Virus record (IMG/VR): IMGVR_UViG_3300031841_003734
Location: 1 to 21,808 of that record
From: a virus
Reading direction: 5' to 3' (one strand)
Length of the DNA stretch: 21,808 nt
Shown here: positions 1 to 6,462 of the stretch, piece by piece
Position numbering within the stretch: the first letter of the stretch is position 1
Layout of the letters: each line of letters opens with the position of its first letter
Translations under genes and position numbers: made by a program
Notes under the pieces: model-generated
The model's input: the letters and a program-made list of their open reading frames with translations, nothing else
Databases searched by the model: none
What the model was told of the DNA's origin: nothing

Positions 1-1
1 A

Positions 2-445
2 CAGCTTCAGGAGATGCTTGCTTCTGAAGAAGAGCCTCAAGAAAATCAACAAGAAAAAGCGAAGGCAAAGCCGCCCCAACGACCATCCCCAATACAAGTA
101 GAGCTAAAAAAGATCCCAATCGAAGAGGAAGTTCCACAGATCGAAGAGACAACTGTTGTAACGCTACCGGGTACAAACGTGGAAATCACGGTGCCAAAAG
201 CAGAGGTTCTTACCACGGCTGCAGTATCTGCTGGAGTTGCTGCTCTGGCGTCAGTTGGGGCGACGATGGCTGCGGGGCCGGTTTTGCAGAATCTTCAGAA
301 GGTTTTGAAGCCTGTGATGAAGACGGCTTTAAAGAAGTTGGCAGCAATAAGGGGGGTGCAGTTGGCGAGTCTTTCTGAGTCAGACGCCAAGCGTCGATGG
401 AGACAACGTGTTCACATACGACGAAAAGTGGGTGGTCAGGTCTAA
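2..445 (+). CDS. C-terminal end of a structural or membrane-associated phage protein (5' partial)
   Basis: The reading frame is open from base 2 and ends with TGA-type termination at 445. An ATG lies at 14, but the AGGAG before it touches the start codon with no spacing, so I treat it as internal and the gene as running in from the left. The visible part has an acidic, Gln/Pro-rich stretch, a V-P-x-P-like segment, an Ala/Gly-rich hydrophobic segment around residues 70-95 that could be one membrane helix, and a Lys/Arg-rich tail. Cyanophage structural proteins with this kind of C-terminus are known to me, but the function is not clear. Its last 236 bases are antisense to the 3' end of the leftward gene ending at 210, an unusually long convergent overlap. 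Confidence 0.6.
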   Translation, partial: QLQEMLASEEEPQENQQEKAKAKPPQRPSPIQVELKKIPIEEEVPQIEETTVVTLPGTNVEITVPKAEVLTTAAVSAGVAALASVGATMAAGPVLQNLQKVLKPVMKTALKKLAAIRGVQLASLSESDAKRRWRQRVHIRRKVGGQV

Positions 446-944
446 AGGTGTAGCCCTTATCAATCAAATCGGCGCAGCGGAGAGCACGCACAAGCTCGTA
501 GTCCAACCTCTCTTTCTCAAGCTTTTTCCGCACCATCTCTTTGCACATCTCAGTGATGCTGCCATCGAGTGGAACGGTCACACCAGCCTGAATGCCCCAG
601 TTGTTACTGCGTGAGTATGGATCAGCGATAGTGTCGTTGCCTAGGTAAAAGGGGGTGACGTTAAAAGTCGCCCCATTGCATGACAAGCCACCCCCAAATT
701 GCTGACGGGATGACGAGCCACTCTGGTTGATTTGAACCGACTGATTTGTGTTGTTGCTTGTTGCCGCCGCCTGCGGTTGAGCTGTGCTGTGAACGTCCCC
801 TTCGCCTGCGATTGCTGGGCATGACAGCGCGATTATTGCGAGAAAACAGAGAGGCCAACGGTTGTGCTGTTGGTGGTAATGGTGCGAGTGGTGTCGATCG
901 TTTCGATTAAACCAGCGGGGCGCACGGTTGTTTCTAATTGCCAA
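210..944 (-). CDS. Secreted hypothetical protein of cyanophage type
   Basis: The protein has a hydrophobic signal-peptide core (P-L-C-F-L-A-I-I-A-L) ending in A-I-A, then an Asn/Gln/Ser-rich linker, a central region with Y-L-G-N-D-T and D-P-Y-S-R-S-N-N-W-G, a charged helical segment with Cys-containing R-C-A-D-L, and a Pro/Ser-rich tail. I recognise the central region as a conserved unknown in marine cyanophages. The start is uncertain: the ATG at 944 gives a long His-rich extension in front of the signal peptide and overlaps the upstream gene by 112 bases, while no good ATG lies nearer to base 835. It is the last gene of a leftward trio and probably acts outside the cytoplasm. The Pro/Ser tail overlaps the convergent gene at 2-445. 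Confidence 0.65.
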   Translation of the reverse strand: MAIRNNRAPRWFNRNDRHHSHHYHQQHNRWPLCFLAIIALSCPAIAGEGDVHSTAQPQAAATSNNTNQSVQINQSGSSSRQQFGGGLSCNGATFNVTPFYLGNDTIADPYSRSNNWGIQAGVTVPLDGSITEMCKEMVRKKLEKERLDYELVRALRCADLIDKGYTFRPDHPLFVVCEHVVSIDAWRLTQKDSPTAPPLLLPTSLKPSSSQASKPSEDSAKPAPQPSSPQLTPEQQLQQILQPW

Positions 945-1186
945 GGCTGAGTTGCGTCAGTTGGTGAGAAGGTGGTTCCGCTGCCAGCAATATCGGCACT
1001 TGGCGTCACATTAGTACCACTCCAAGTGTTGATCTCGGAACCATAGACCTTTTGCGCAATTGTTTCGGTGATTGTCTGCGTGGTTGTAGTGGTTGCGCTA
1101 TAGCTGCCCTGAGTGAATTGAGGAGTGATTGTTTGTGCGCTAACAGGAGCAGCGAAAAGGAAAGCTAGTGCGAAAAAGCGTTTCAT
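833..1186 (-). CDS. Secreted Thr-rich hypothetical protein
   Basis: The protein is 117 residues with a clear signal peptide (M-K-R-F-F-A-L-A-F-L-F-A-A-P-V-S-A, probable cleavage after A-Q or S-A). The mature part is rich in Thr and beta-branched residues, with repeated T-T-T-T and T-I-T-E-T-I segments, and ends in S-V-F-S-Q. It resembles a conserved cyanophage protein of unknown function. Its ATG overlaps the stop of the upstream membrane protein gene (1183-1458), and the downstream gene begins near its own stop, so the three genes are probably one transcript. Export to the periplasm or outer face is inferred from the signal peptide. A role in lysis or in changing the host envelope is possible, but nothing in the sequence proves it. 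Confidence 0.75.
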   Translation of the reverse strand: MKRFFALAFLFAAPVSAQTITPQFTQGSYSATTTTTQTITETIAQKVYGSEINTWSGTNVTPSADIAGSGTTFSPTDATQPWQLETTVRPAGLIETIDTTRTITTNSTTVGLSVFSQ

Positions 1187-1458
1187 TTGGAAGCCCCTGA
1201 CGATTCGATTTTAGGTGCCTGTTTTTTCTGCTGGTTTGAATTGCCACCTTTCCGCTCGATTCCAAAGCCTGCCATCGCTCCAGTAAGGAGTGAGGCTACA
1301 AAAGTTGAATCCATTTTCATACCTGGAATGATGTTGAGGTATGAGACGGTGAGAAGTGTGGCGCTCCATGCCAGGACCATCATCCTGACGACATCAGCAG
1401 TGCTGACGCCATGTTTTTCCTCCTGTTCGTGATCGTCAGGCTTAACAGGTTCTGCCAT
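1183..1458 (-). CDS. Small two-helix membrane protein, holin-like
   Basis: The protein is 91 residues: a charged N-terminus, two hydrophobic segments (about residues 24-44 and 52-67) separated by a short N-I-I-P-G-M-K-M-D turn, and a Gly/Asn/Gln/Lys-rich polar tail. Length, two hairpin-like helices and a charged C-terminus match the general form of phage holins. The gene leads the leftward trio and stands only 25 bases from the divergent coiled-coil membrane gene at 1484, near a C39-like peptidase. Function as a holin is inferred from topology and position; a plain small membrane protein of unknown role is the alternative. Confidence 0.7.
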   Translation of the reverse strand: MAEPVKPDDHEQEEKHGVSTADVVRMMVLAWSATLLTVSYLNIIPGMKMDSTFVASLLTGAMAGFGIERKGGNSNQQKKQAPKIESSGASK

Positions 1459-1483
1459 GATGAATCAGTGCTGAGGTCGAGGC

Positions 1484-1735
1484 ATGGTTGAAGTCTTAGC
1501 TGCCGTTGCCGGAGCTTCGATAACCGTAGCGGGAATCGGGGTGACAGGTCTTAATCGGCAAAGCCAGCAGGGGCGTGAGTCGTTGATAAGGCTTTCGACC
1601 GCCGTTGACAATCTCGCCAACCGTTTAGATGTAATGCACTCAGACATCAAGAGTAAAGATGTCGAGGTGTTCGCTCGTCTTAGCCAGCTTGAGCGTGATG
1701 TGGCGAGACTGGAAGGACACACAGATCGCAACTAG
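1484..1735 (+). CDS. Small protein with one N-terminal membrane helix and a coiled coil
   Basis: The protein is 83 residues. Residues 2-25 form a hydrophobic Ala/Val/Gly segment, and the rest is a charged helix with heptad-like Leu/Ile spacing (L-I-R-L-S-T-A-V-D-N-L through L-E-R-D-V-A-R-L). GAGGTCGAGGC before the ATG provides a ribosome binding site. Proteins of this plan are common in cyanophages, where they stand near lysis genes and have no proven role. It starts a rightward run through the small gene at 1760 and the peptidase at 1940. It could be a spanin- or holin-accessory protein; this is inference from topology and position only. Confidence 0.75.
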   Translation: MVEVLAAVAGASITVAGIGVTGLNRQSQQGRESLIRLSTAVDNLANRLDVMHSDIKSKDVEVFARLSQLERDVARLEGHTDRN

Positions 1736-1759
1736 AATTTTTTTGTCTGCAGAGCTGAC

Positions 1760-1933
1760 ATGATTTTTCTCGTCAAACCAATTCTTTTTCGCTTCATGAA
1801 ATCTGAGGCAGTAAAGAGACTTGTTGTCGATTTAATGCGTGCTTACGTCAAACAGACTGAAAACACTGTTGACGATAGCGTTGCTGATTTTGTCGAGAGG
1901 AACCTGTTTCCAACACAGCGAGTGGAAAAGTGA
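1760..1933 (+). CDS. Small hypothetical protein (57 aa)
   Basis: The ATG at 1760 opens a 57-residue frame ending at TGA 1931-1933, six bases before the peptidase gene. It begins with a hydrophobic M-I-F-L-V-K-P-I-L-F-R-F segment followed by a charged helix containing A-V-K-R-L-V-V-D-L and D-D-S-V-A-D-F-V. I recall similar short proteins in cyanophages beside the coiled-coil membrane protein just upstream. Together with tight packing this supports a real gene. No function is known to me; association with the membrane is possible from the N-terminus. Confidence 0.65.
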   Translation: MIFLVKPILFRFMKSEAVKRLVVDLMRAYVKQTENTVDDSVADFVERNLFPTQRVEK

Positions 1934-1939
1934 TTAGCA

Positions 1940-2656
1940 ATGATTCGCTGGTTCGGTGCTGCTATGGCCCTATCGTTGCTGCCGTTTTTTGAGTTTTTCC
2001 GCTCCGACAACCCATATCACCTTGCTGCCATCAAGCAGTTAGAGGACGAGTTGCCGGAAAATTTATTAGCCGAAGATGCGGCTTGGTTTGAAGCCTGGAA
2101 AGAATCCGGGATTGCGCAGCAGGTTTACATTCCCTATGTTCATCAGCTTGATTTCGAAGAAGATGGCTTCAGGCGCTGTTTCGACGCTGCAGCAAGCATG
2201 GTCGCGATGATGGCGGGTCGGGTGCGGACTGCCGATCAATACGCCGCCATCCGTAAAAAGCATGGTGATACGACCGAGGTCAAAGCACACATCGCTGCCC
2301 TTACAAAATTGCGGCTTGCTCCGGAGTTTCGAACTGACGGGGATGCCGAGGCGCTCGAAGCGGAGATTGCGAGCGGCAGGCCAGTTTTAGTTGGTTGGCT
2401 GCACAGGGGTGATCTTTCTAAAGGTGAGCCGCCTATGTGCAGCGAAGAAGGTTGCGGGCACTGGAGCGTGATCGTCGGATTTAATAAGGAGAATTTCGTG
2501 ATGATGGATCCGAGAGGGACTCCGGACCTTTTGCGCGGAGGGCACTACGGAAGGCACGGCGGAAAAAACATTGAGGTGTCTCGAAAGCTATTCAACGAGC
2601 GTTGGCAAGCTGACGGACCGTCTACAGGTTGGATGATTCTTATTGAGCCTGATTAG
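1940..2656 (+). CDS. C39-like cysteine peptidase with N-terminal membrane anchor, candidate endolysin
   Basis: The protein is 238 residues. Residues 5-20 are hydrophobic and may act as a signal-anchor. The papain-like fold is suggested by I-P-Y-V-H-Q-L-D followed by the nucleophile region with Cys80 (R-R-C-F-D-A-A-A-S), then G-C-G-H-W-S-V with His174, and M-M-D-P-R-G with Asp190, the expected Cys-His-Asp order of peptidase family C39-like proteins. The segments H-G-D-T-T and G-R-P-V-L-V-G-W-L-H-R-G also occur in cyanophage members that I remember. These enzymes probably cut peptide bonds in the cell wall or process a protein; position beside membrane proteins favours lysis. The Cys-His-Asp assignment is by motif only. 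Its end lies 19 bases before the ATG of the next gene. Confidence 0.8.
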   Translation: MIRWFGAAMALSLLPFFEFFRSDNPYHLAAIKQLEDELPENLLAEDAAWFEAWKESGIAQQVYIPYVHQLDFEEDGFRRCFDAAASMVAMMAGRVRTADQYAAIRKKHGDTTEVKAHIAALTKLRLAPEFRTDGDAEALEAEIASGRPVLVGWLHRGDLSKGEPPMCSEEGCGHWSVIVGFNKENFVMMDPRGTPDLLRGGHYGRHGGKNIEVSRKLFNERWQADGPSTGWMILIEPD

Positions 2657-2675
2657 GCTGGCGTTTTGCGCTCGC

Positions 2676-3194
2676 ATGGCGGTTCTTTGCGACTGGGAGA
2701 TCAAGGCACGCTGTAAAGGCAGTCAAATGGTTTGGCCTTTTACGGAAGAGCTCCTAAACCCTGCGAGCCTTGACGTTCGTCTCGGGAACACCCTCATGAT
2801 CGAGGTGATGGACAGCCCGGAGCTTATCCGCATTGACATCTCCGATAGAGATGAACAGAACCCCTACCTTCTGCTCCCTGGCGATTTTTGCCTTGCCGAA
2901 ACGGTCGAAGTGTTTCACCTCCCGGACGACGTATCAGCGCAGTTTGTTTTGAAGAGCAGCCGAGCTCGCGCAGGATTCCAGCATCTTCTTGCTGGCTGGT
3001 GTGATCCGGGCTGGCACGGAAGCAAGCTGACCCTAGAACTCAAAAATGTGCGCCGACATCATCCGCTTGAGCTTTACCCAAACCTCAAGATCGGACAGAT
3101 GGTCTTCCACCTCATGAACAATATTCCTAGCCATAGCTACCGGGAAGTCGGGCACTACAACAATCATTTGACCGTTATGCCTTCAGTCGCATAA
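2676..3194 (+). CDS. dcd: dCTP deaminase-like protein
   Basis: The protein is 172 residues from the ATG at 2676; a TTG at 2643 would add 11 residues and overlap the peptidase gene, but family members begin near M-x-V-L-x-D-x-E-I as here. Family marks are S-L-D-V-R-L-G (31-37), L-L-P-G-D-F (67-71), S-S-R-A-R-x-G (94-100), D-P-G-W-H-G (110-115), and the catalytic-type Glu in L-E-L-K-N (121). dCTP deaminase converts dCTP to dUTP, feeding thymidylate synthesis; a related subgroup also or instead cleaves dUTP, and I cannot separate these by eye. In a phage it would adjust nucleotide supply. It overlaps the next ATG by one base. Confidence 0.88.
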   Translation: MAVLCDWEIKARCKGSQMVWPFTEELLNPASLDVRLGNTLMIEVMDSPELIRIDISDRDEQNPYLLLPGDFCLAETVEVFHLPDDVSAQFVLKSSRARAGFQHLLAGWCDPGWHGSKLTLELKNVRRHHPLELYPNLKIGQMVFHLMNNIPSHSYREVGHYNNHLTVMPSVA

Positions 3195-3427
3195 TGCAAG
3201 ATCTCTATTGGGTCTGGTCATACTTGGTCGCATTTTGGAGCACAGTAGTTGTGAACTGTGCTCAGCCTGTTAATTGGGATAACTGCTGGCCGCCGGATTG
3301 GTTGATCCCATATGTGCACGATTACGTTGACGCACGAAAACCTTACGCTAAAGAGAGAAAGATCTTGGACTCTGTGGAGCGATCCGATGGGCTGGGCCGA
3401 CTGGATGGTTGTCGAGCAGAGCCTTGA
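3194..3427 (+). CDS. Small Trp-rich hypothetical protein
   Basis: The ATG overlaps the TAA of the deaminase gene and gives 77 residues. The first half is hydrophobic and aromatic (W-V-W-S-Y-L-V-A-F-W, then N-W-D-N-C-W-P-P-D-W), and the second half is polar. The last 41 bases overlap the following gene in another frame, which makes the C-terminal 13 residues suspect. I do not recognise it. Translational coupling to the deaminase gene and the non-random N-terminus favour a real product, possibly membrane-associated. Confidence 0.5.
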   Translation: MQDLYWVWSYLVAFWSTVVVNCAQPVNWDNCWPPDWLIPYVHDYVDARKPYAKERKILDSVERSDGLGRLDGCRAEP

Positions 3428-3602
3428 AGAAGAGCTCCGACTGGAGAGAACCGTTAGAGCTATTTACGAATCCGACGACCTCAAGCAGTTACAGGATCTT
3501 TGCGCTGCGCTTACGAAGCAGCAGTGGCATTACGCGCAACTTCTCAAGCAAGCCGTCGGTCATATTGCTGAACTTGACGCTATCGAGGCCTGCAGGGATT
3601 AG
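3387..3602 (+). CDS. Small helical hypothetical protein (71 aa)
   Basis: I start this at ATG 3387, which has a GGAG about nine bases upstream; the longer frame from 3312 has a less natural N-terminus and lies inside the previous gene. The product is helical, with E-Q-S-L-E-E-E-L-R-L-E-R-T-V-R-A-I, D-L-x-Q-L-Q-D-L-C-A-A-L and Q-A-V-G-H-I-A-E-L-D. I have seen this general type of short acidic protein in cyanophages, with no known role. Its TAG overlaps by four bases the TAA of the convergent gene at 3599-3754, so the plus and minus transcripts meet here without space for a separate terminator. Confidence 0.7.
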   Translation: MGWADWMVVEQSLEEELRLERTVRAIYESDDLKQLQDLCAALTKQQWHYAQLLKQAVGHIAELDAIEACRD

Positions 3603-3754
3603 TCGATCCCGGCTTTGTAGAGAATGCAGGCGTAGGAATACAGCCATTGCGCCTGCCAATCCTGCCGGTGATATTTCACGGTGGAGTCCGGGAGAGTTAC
3701 CTCCCAGACCCACTCGTTATTGCGGAGAACTCGCCGAATCGTTGGCTTACCCAT
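3599..3754 (-). CDS. Small hypothetical protein (51 aa), last gene of the recombination operon
   Basis: The ATG is at 3754, 24 bases after the SSB stop. The product is basic and aromatic: R-R-V-L-R-N-N-E-W-V-W-E-V-T-L-P-D is a plausible beta-hairpin, followed by a helix with W-Q-A-Q-W-L-Y-S-Y-A. I do not recognise a family. Position at the end of a recombination module that is read as one unit suggests it is cotranscribed with ssb. Confidence 0.6.
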   Translation of the reverse strand: MGKPTIRRVLRNNEWVWEVTLPDSTVKYHRQDWQAQWLYSYACILYKAGID

Positions 3755-3777
3755 TAATTCAGCGTAGGCAGCACACC

Positions 3778-4107
3778 TTAGAAAGGAATGTTGCTGTTGC
3801 TGTTTGTGCTCTCCGATCGGGGGGGCAGGGTGAAGTCGGAAACGCGGAGCTGCAGTGAGCGGCCCTCTGTTCCGTCGTTCTTTTGATAGGTCCGAACATG
3901 ACCCCCTCCGGCAACGGTCACCCTGTCGCCTTTGTGCAAATACTGCAGGACGACCTCTGCACGCTTGCCCCAGACCGCGCAATCAATCCAGGTGGTCTCG
4001 TCCTTACCAGTACGAGCTGCGAGGCTAAATTCTGCAACCTGCGAATCGCCGACTTGCTTGATTTCGGGATCCTTCCCGAGGTTGCCGTGAGCTGTGATGT
4101 TGAGCAT
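3778..4107 (-). CDS. ssb: Single-stranded DNA-binding protein
   Basis: The 109-residue protein has the SSB OB-fold pattern: G-N-L-G-K-D-P-E (8-15), V-A-E-F-S-L-A-A-R, W-I-D-C-A-V-W-G-K-R-A-E (about 40-51), L-x-K-G-D-R-V-T-V-A-G and a C-terminal strand region. It ends in N-I-P-F, close to the D-I-P-F tip by which bacterial SSBs bind partner proteins, although the usual acidic run is replaced by Ser/Asn. It is shorter than most bacterial SSBs because the linker is small. It coats single-stranded DNA during replication and annealing, and stands with RusA, a nuclease and an annealing-type protein. Its ATG overlaps the stop of the upstream small gene by one base. Confidence 0.95.
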   Translation of the reverse strand: MLNITAHGNLGKDPEIKQVGDSQVAEFSLAARTGKDETTWIDCAVWGKRAEVVLQYLHKGDRVTVAGGGHVRTYQKNDGTEGRSLQLRVSDFTLPPRSESTNSNSNIPF

Positions 4108-4262
4108 TACTTGCCTTTGAAGAAACGAGAGATGATGAGGCGGATCGCCTTAGAGGCGGTGTAGTTGCGGGACTCCATAAAGTGCTGCAACTCTTCGGCT
4201 ACGTCGGGTGGTAGCCGAACTTGAAATTGATGCATCGCATTTGTGGTTTGCTCCTTAGACAT
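4107..4262 (-). CDS. Small ribbon-helix-helix protein
   Basis: The product is 51 residues from ATG 4262, which overlaps the TAA of the upstream gene; an internal ATG at 4235 (42 residues) has AAGGAG 13 bases upstream and is an equally good start. The core Q-F-Q-V-R-L-P-P-D-V-A-E-E-L-Q-H-F-M followed by T-A-S-K-A-I-R-L-I-I is the strand-helix-helix pattern of CopG/Arc-type DNA-binding proteins. It ends in F-F-K-G-K. It probably binds DNA as a dimer and may regulate its own operon; the target is unknown. Confidence 0.75.
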   Translation of the reverse strand: MSKEQTTNAMHQFQVRLPPDVAEELQHFMESRNYTASKAIRLIISRFFKGK

Positions 4263-4947
4263 GCTTTTGAATCCACTTCATGTGCTTAACGGCGATAATT
4301 CTGGGTTGAACATCGGCGTTGTCAGGCACATTAAATTCTTTGCGGAAGGCGCTCAGGAGTGCCATTTGCTTTTTTGATCCTCTGCCGAGCGCCTTAATAA
4401 GGTCAACGCAGGTAGCGAAATCTGATTTGCTTAGCTTTTGCTCGTCTTCGGGTAGGTGAGGAGTTTCTGGCGTAGGTTTGCTGGCTTCTTCGCGGTGAGG
4501 GTTCTCAACCTCTTCCCTAGCCCAAAGCTGCCAAGCAAGGCTGAAGGTCGCAGCCGCTGCAGTACAGAGACAGCGACGGTGAGTGTCGGTGAAATCACGG
4601 GCAGAAACCTTTGTAAATGGAACCGCAGCGTTGCGGTTGTCCATAACCGCTTGCGGGAAATCGGGAGTCACCTCTCCGTTAGGGCCGGTGAAATACCCGA
4701 CGATATAGGCGGTTCCGTTCGGAGCTTCCCACACGTGGGAAGCTGCGGGAGTCGGGCGGACGTGGAACTGCCAGCCGGGGGCGTTGACGTGAAGGAGATG
4801 CGCGACGCGGCACCAGTTGACATAGTCGGCGGTGTATTTGCCGGTGCCTTTTTGGCTAACGTCATCGGTCGTTATGACATCGCCGAGGTTAGGAATCAAG
4901 TGCGGTGAGGGTGATATTTGTACCGATTGGCTCGTCTGGTCGGGCAT
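4255..4947 (-). CDS. Probable single-strand annealing recombinase (Erf/Sak-like or DUF1071-like)
   Basis: The core contains K-Y-T-A-D-Y-V-N-W-C-R-V-A-H-L-L, a G-W-Q-F-H-V-R-P segment, N-G-T-A-Y-I-V-G-Y-F-T-G, D-F-P-Q-A-V-M-D-N-R-N, and S-A-R-D-F-T-D-T-H-R-R-C-L-C-T-A-A-A-A-T-F-S-L-A-W-Q-L-W-A. I connect this with cyanophage proteins placed in recombination modules and described as annealing proteins of the Erf/DUF1071 type, but from memory. A polar linker follows and a C-terminal helical region with K-A-L-G-R-G-S-K-K-Q. Neighbours (RusA, SSB, PD-(D/E)XK nuclease) fit a phage recombination role. The start is uncertain: ATG 4986, ATG 4947 or TTG 4899, all overlapping the RusA gene. Confidence 0.7.
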   Translation of the reverse strand: MPDQTSQSVQISPSPHLIPNLGDVITTDDVSQKGTGKYTADYVNWCRVAHLLHVNAPGWQFHVRPTPAASHVWEAPNGTAYIVGYFTGPNGEVTPDFPQAVMDNRNAAVPFTKVSARDFTDTHRRCLCTAAAATFSLAWQLWAREEVENPHREEASKPTPETPHLPEDEQKLSKSDFATCVDLIKALGRGSKKQMALLSAFRKEFNVPDNADVQPRIIAVKHMKWIQKHV

Positions 4948-5347
4948 AGCGTTTGAGGGAATGTAGAGAGACAATGAGTGAGTCATCTCGCAGGACAGCT
5001 CGAGTTACCGAAAGAGCGTCACCGACGGCACGGACGAGTTTGTCGTTGTCCGGGGTAACAATATGATGCTCCGGAGCCGAAGGGAGCAATTGGTGTTCTC
5101 TTCCTTTAGCGGTGCTGAAATGCGATTTTGGGCGGGGGAAGACGAACTCGCAGCGTAAGGAAACTGCGGTGTTAATGTTCCAACCCTCTGGTCGATTTTT
5201 AAGAGCTTGGCTAGCAATATCGTGACGCCACGAATACAGCTTTTTTGCATTCGCGGCGACGACAAACTTGCCTCTCTTTACCATCGATCCTTGCGGCACG
5301 GGGGCTCCGAGGACAGTGAAAGTAAAGCTATGCGGCGCTTTCTGCAT
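4889..5347 (-). CDS. rusA: RusA-family Holliday junction resolvase
   Basis: The protein is 152 residues from ATG 5347; a TTG at 5359 is an alternative. It begins with a strand and G-x-P-V-P-Q-G-S, then F-P-R-P-K-S-H-F, and the key RusA segment T-P-D-N-D-K-L-V-R-A-V-G-D-A-L followed by L-R-D-D-S. The spaced acidic residues of P-D-x-D and D-D bind metal in the family. RusA is a dimer that cuts four-way DNA junctions formed in recombination or replication. It lies between the DNA-binding protein gene and the annealing-type gene, overlapping both, consistent with one operon. Confidence 0.9.
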   Translation of the reverse strand: MQKAPHSFTFTVLGAPVPQGSMVKRGKFVVAANAKKLYSWRHDIASQALKNRPEGWNINTAVSLRCEFVFPRPKSHFSTAKGREHQLLPSAPEHHIVTPDNDKLVRAVGDALSVTRAVLRDDSLIVSLHSLKRYARPDEPIGTNITLTALDS

Positions 5348-5849
5348 TGATGTCGGCAATAGCTCTTAGCACGAGCATATTAACGACACTCGAAAGTGAG
5401 GGCACTCTCGACATTCGGGCGATAACTTCCCCAGCTAATTTTTCCTCAACGATTACTTCGTGTTGCTCCGCGAATTTTTCAACGGTTTGCTTCGCTTCGT
5501 CGCTTAAGTAGATATGCAGCGAAGTACGTTGTTCTTGCGCGGTTCGTATTGGTTCCGCAAATTTTTCGGGTTTATTTTTTTGCAATACGCTTCTTGCCGC
5601 ACAGCTATACGGGAAATTTTCTGAGCTATTTTGCTTTATGTCGGAAGCTTTCCGCCACCATTCTTTAACTGACTGTTCGTTGAAATAAATACGACGGTGG
5701 CCGGTAGTTTGCTGTACCCAATGCAAGCCTCGTTTGAGATTGCCTTGAGACTTGTGGTTGTACAAAGTTGCGGCATGAATTCCGAGCTTTTTTGCCATCA
5801 AGGGGGTGCAAATCCACTCGCGGCCTTGCTGATCTTTGAAGATGTTCAT
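5328..5849 (-). CDS. DNA-binding protein: N-terminal excisionase-like HTH and C-terminal ribbon-helix-helix-like region
   Basis: Residues about 10-65 (W-I-C-T-P-L-M-A-K-K-L-G-I-H-A-A-T-L-Y-N-H-K, then G-H-R-R-I-Y-F-N-E-Q-S-V-K-E-W-W) form a winged HTH pattern as in MerR-type and excisionase proteins. A polar linker follows. The C-terminal part has R-T-S-L-H-I-Y-L-S-D-E-A-K-Q-T-V-E-K-F-A-E and S-L-S-S-V-V-N-M-L-V-L-R-A-I, similar to the strand and two helices of ribbon-helix-helix proteins. The ATG overlaps the stop of the upstream membrane gene. It could regulate the leftward operon or act as a directionality factor if the phage is temperate; neither is shown. Confidence 0.7.
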   Translation of the reverse strand: MNIFKDQQGREWICTPLMAKKLGIHAATLYNHKSQGNLKRGLHWVQQTTGHRRIYFNEQSVKEWWRKASDIKQNSSENFPYSCAARSVLQKNKPEKFAEPIRTAQEQRTSLHIYLSDEAKQTVEKFAEQHEVIVEEKLAGEVIARMSRVPSLSSVVNMLVLRAIADINAESAA

Positions 5850-6010
5850 TTGTTGAGAGCGTTACAGGCTTTTGTGATTCCCGCTTTGCAATCGCGGAGA
5901 GTAAGGTCATCGAGAGTGGTGCTAAGCGTGTACCAGAACCCGATCGAGAGAAGGCCGAAAAAGACAAGCCATGCGGCTGCTTCGGCTGGATGTGGGCAAG
6001 TTTTTGTCAT
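5846..6010 (-). CDS. Small single-helix membrane protein (54 aa)
   Basis: The ATG at 6010 overlaps the TGA of the upstream gene (ATGA), which is why I choose it over a longer frame from 6082. One membrane helix is clear (A-A-A-W-L-V-F-F-G-L-L-S-I-G-F-W-Y-T-L), followed by a polar tail with two Cys residues (D-C-K-A-G-I-T-K-A-C). No family is recognised. It lies in a recombination operon, where small membrane proteins are common in phages but without known role. Confidence 0.65.
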   Translation of the reverse strand: MTKTCPHPAEAAAWLVFFGLLSIGFWYTLSTTLDDLTLRDCKAGITKACNALNK

Positions 6011-6444
6011 TCCGCGTCTTCTTTTTCTTGTTCGTGGAAACGCTCTTTGGCTTTGGCTCGAGCGTCGGAAAGTGCTTTGCATGTGTCCTTGACCTCTGCT
6101 TGTGCTCTGTCAAGTTGATAGTTTTTACTAATTACCTTTTGACAAGTGCTGATGATTTGCTGAAAAACAAGTTCTGCCGCGCTGTTGTACTGATTGACCC
6201 AAACTTCGAGATCGTCCAGCGTTAATTCCTCAAGGATCTGATCAGAGCCTTTATCGGCAACTTCAATTCGATTCATTTGATTGACGCATGCGTCATAAGC
6301 GAGAAATAGTTTGGGGATCTCTCGTGCGAGGAGCCGCAGCTCCCGATGCTTTGTATGAATAGATTGGTGCTGCTCTTTGTGATGCTCGCGAATCTCGGTG
6401 ACGTGAGGATCCGCTTCTATGAATTCGTAGAGTCCGATTGACAT
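6007..6444 (-). CDS. Hypothetical coiled-coil protein (145 aa)
   Basis: The protein is almost fully helical and charged, with long amphipathic stretches such as H-R-E-L-R-L-L-A-R-E-I-P-K-L-F-L-A-Y-D and A-R-A-K-A-K-E-R-F-H-E-Q-E-K-E-D-A-E at the end. No enzyme motif is seen. The start has no Shine-Dalgarno sequence; instead a C-run and a hairpin (6463-6479) lie upstream, below a promoter-like element, the same plan as the plus-strand leaders at 9177-9790. It is the first gene of the operon that continues through rusA and ssb. Confidence 0.7.
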   Translation of the reverse strand: MSIGLYEFIEADPHVTEIREHHKEQHQSIHTKHRELRLLAREIPKLFLAYDACVNQMNRIEVADKGSDQILEELTLDDLEVWVNQYNSAAELVFQQIISTCQKVISKNYQLDRAQAEVKDTCKALSDARAKAKERFHEQEKEDAE

Positions 6445-6462
6445 AGGGAAGAGGGGGGGCGT

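Noticed and set aside
1736-1747. T-run after the 1484-1735 gene as an intrinsic terminator
   Set aside because: No stable stem is seen directly before the T-run.
2658-2690. TGGCGT near 2659 as another promoter copy
   Set aside because: No TATA-like box at 17 or 18 bases downstream.
3599-3982. Long minus-strand frame covering the ssb gene
   Set aside because: It is a shadow of ssb in its first half; only the part from ATG 3754 reads as a natural protein.
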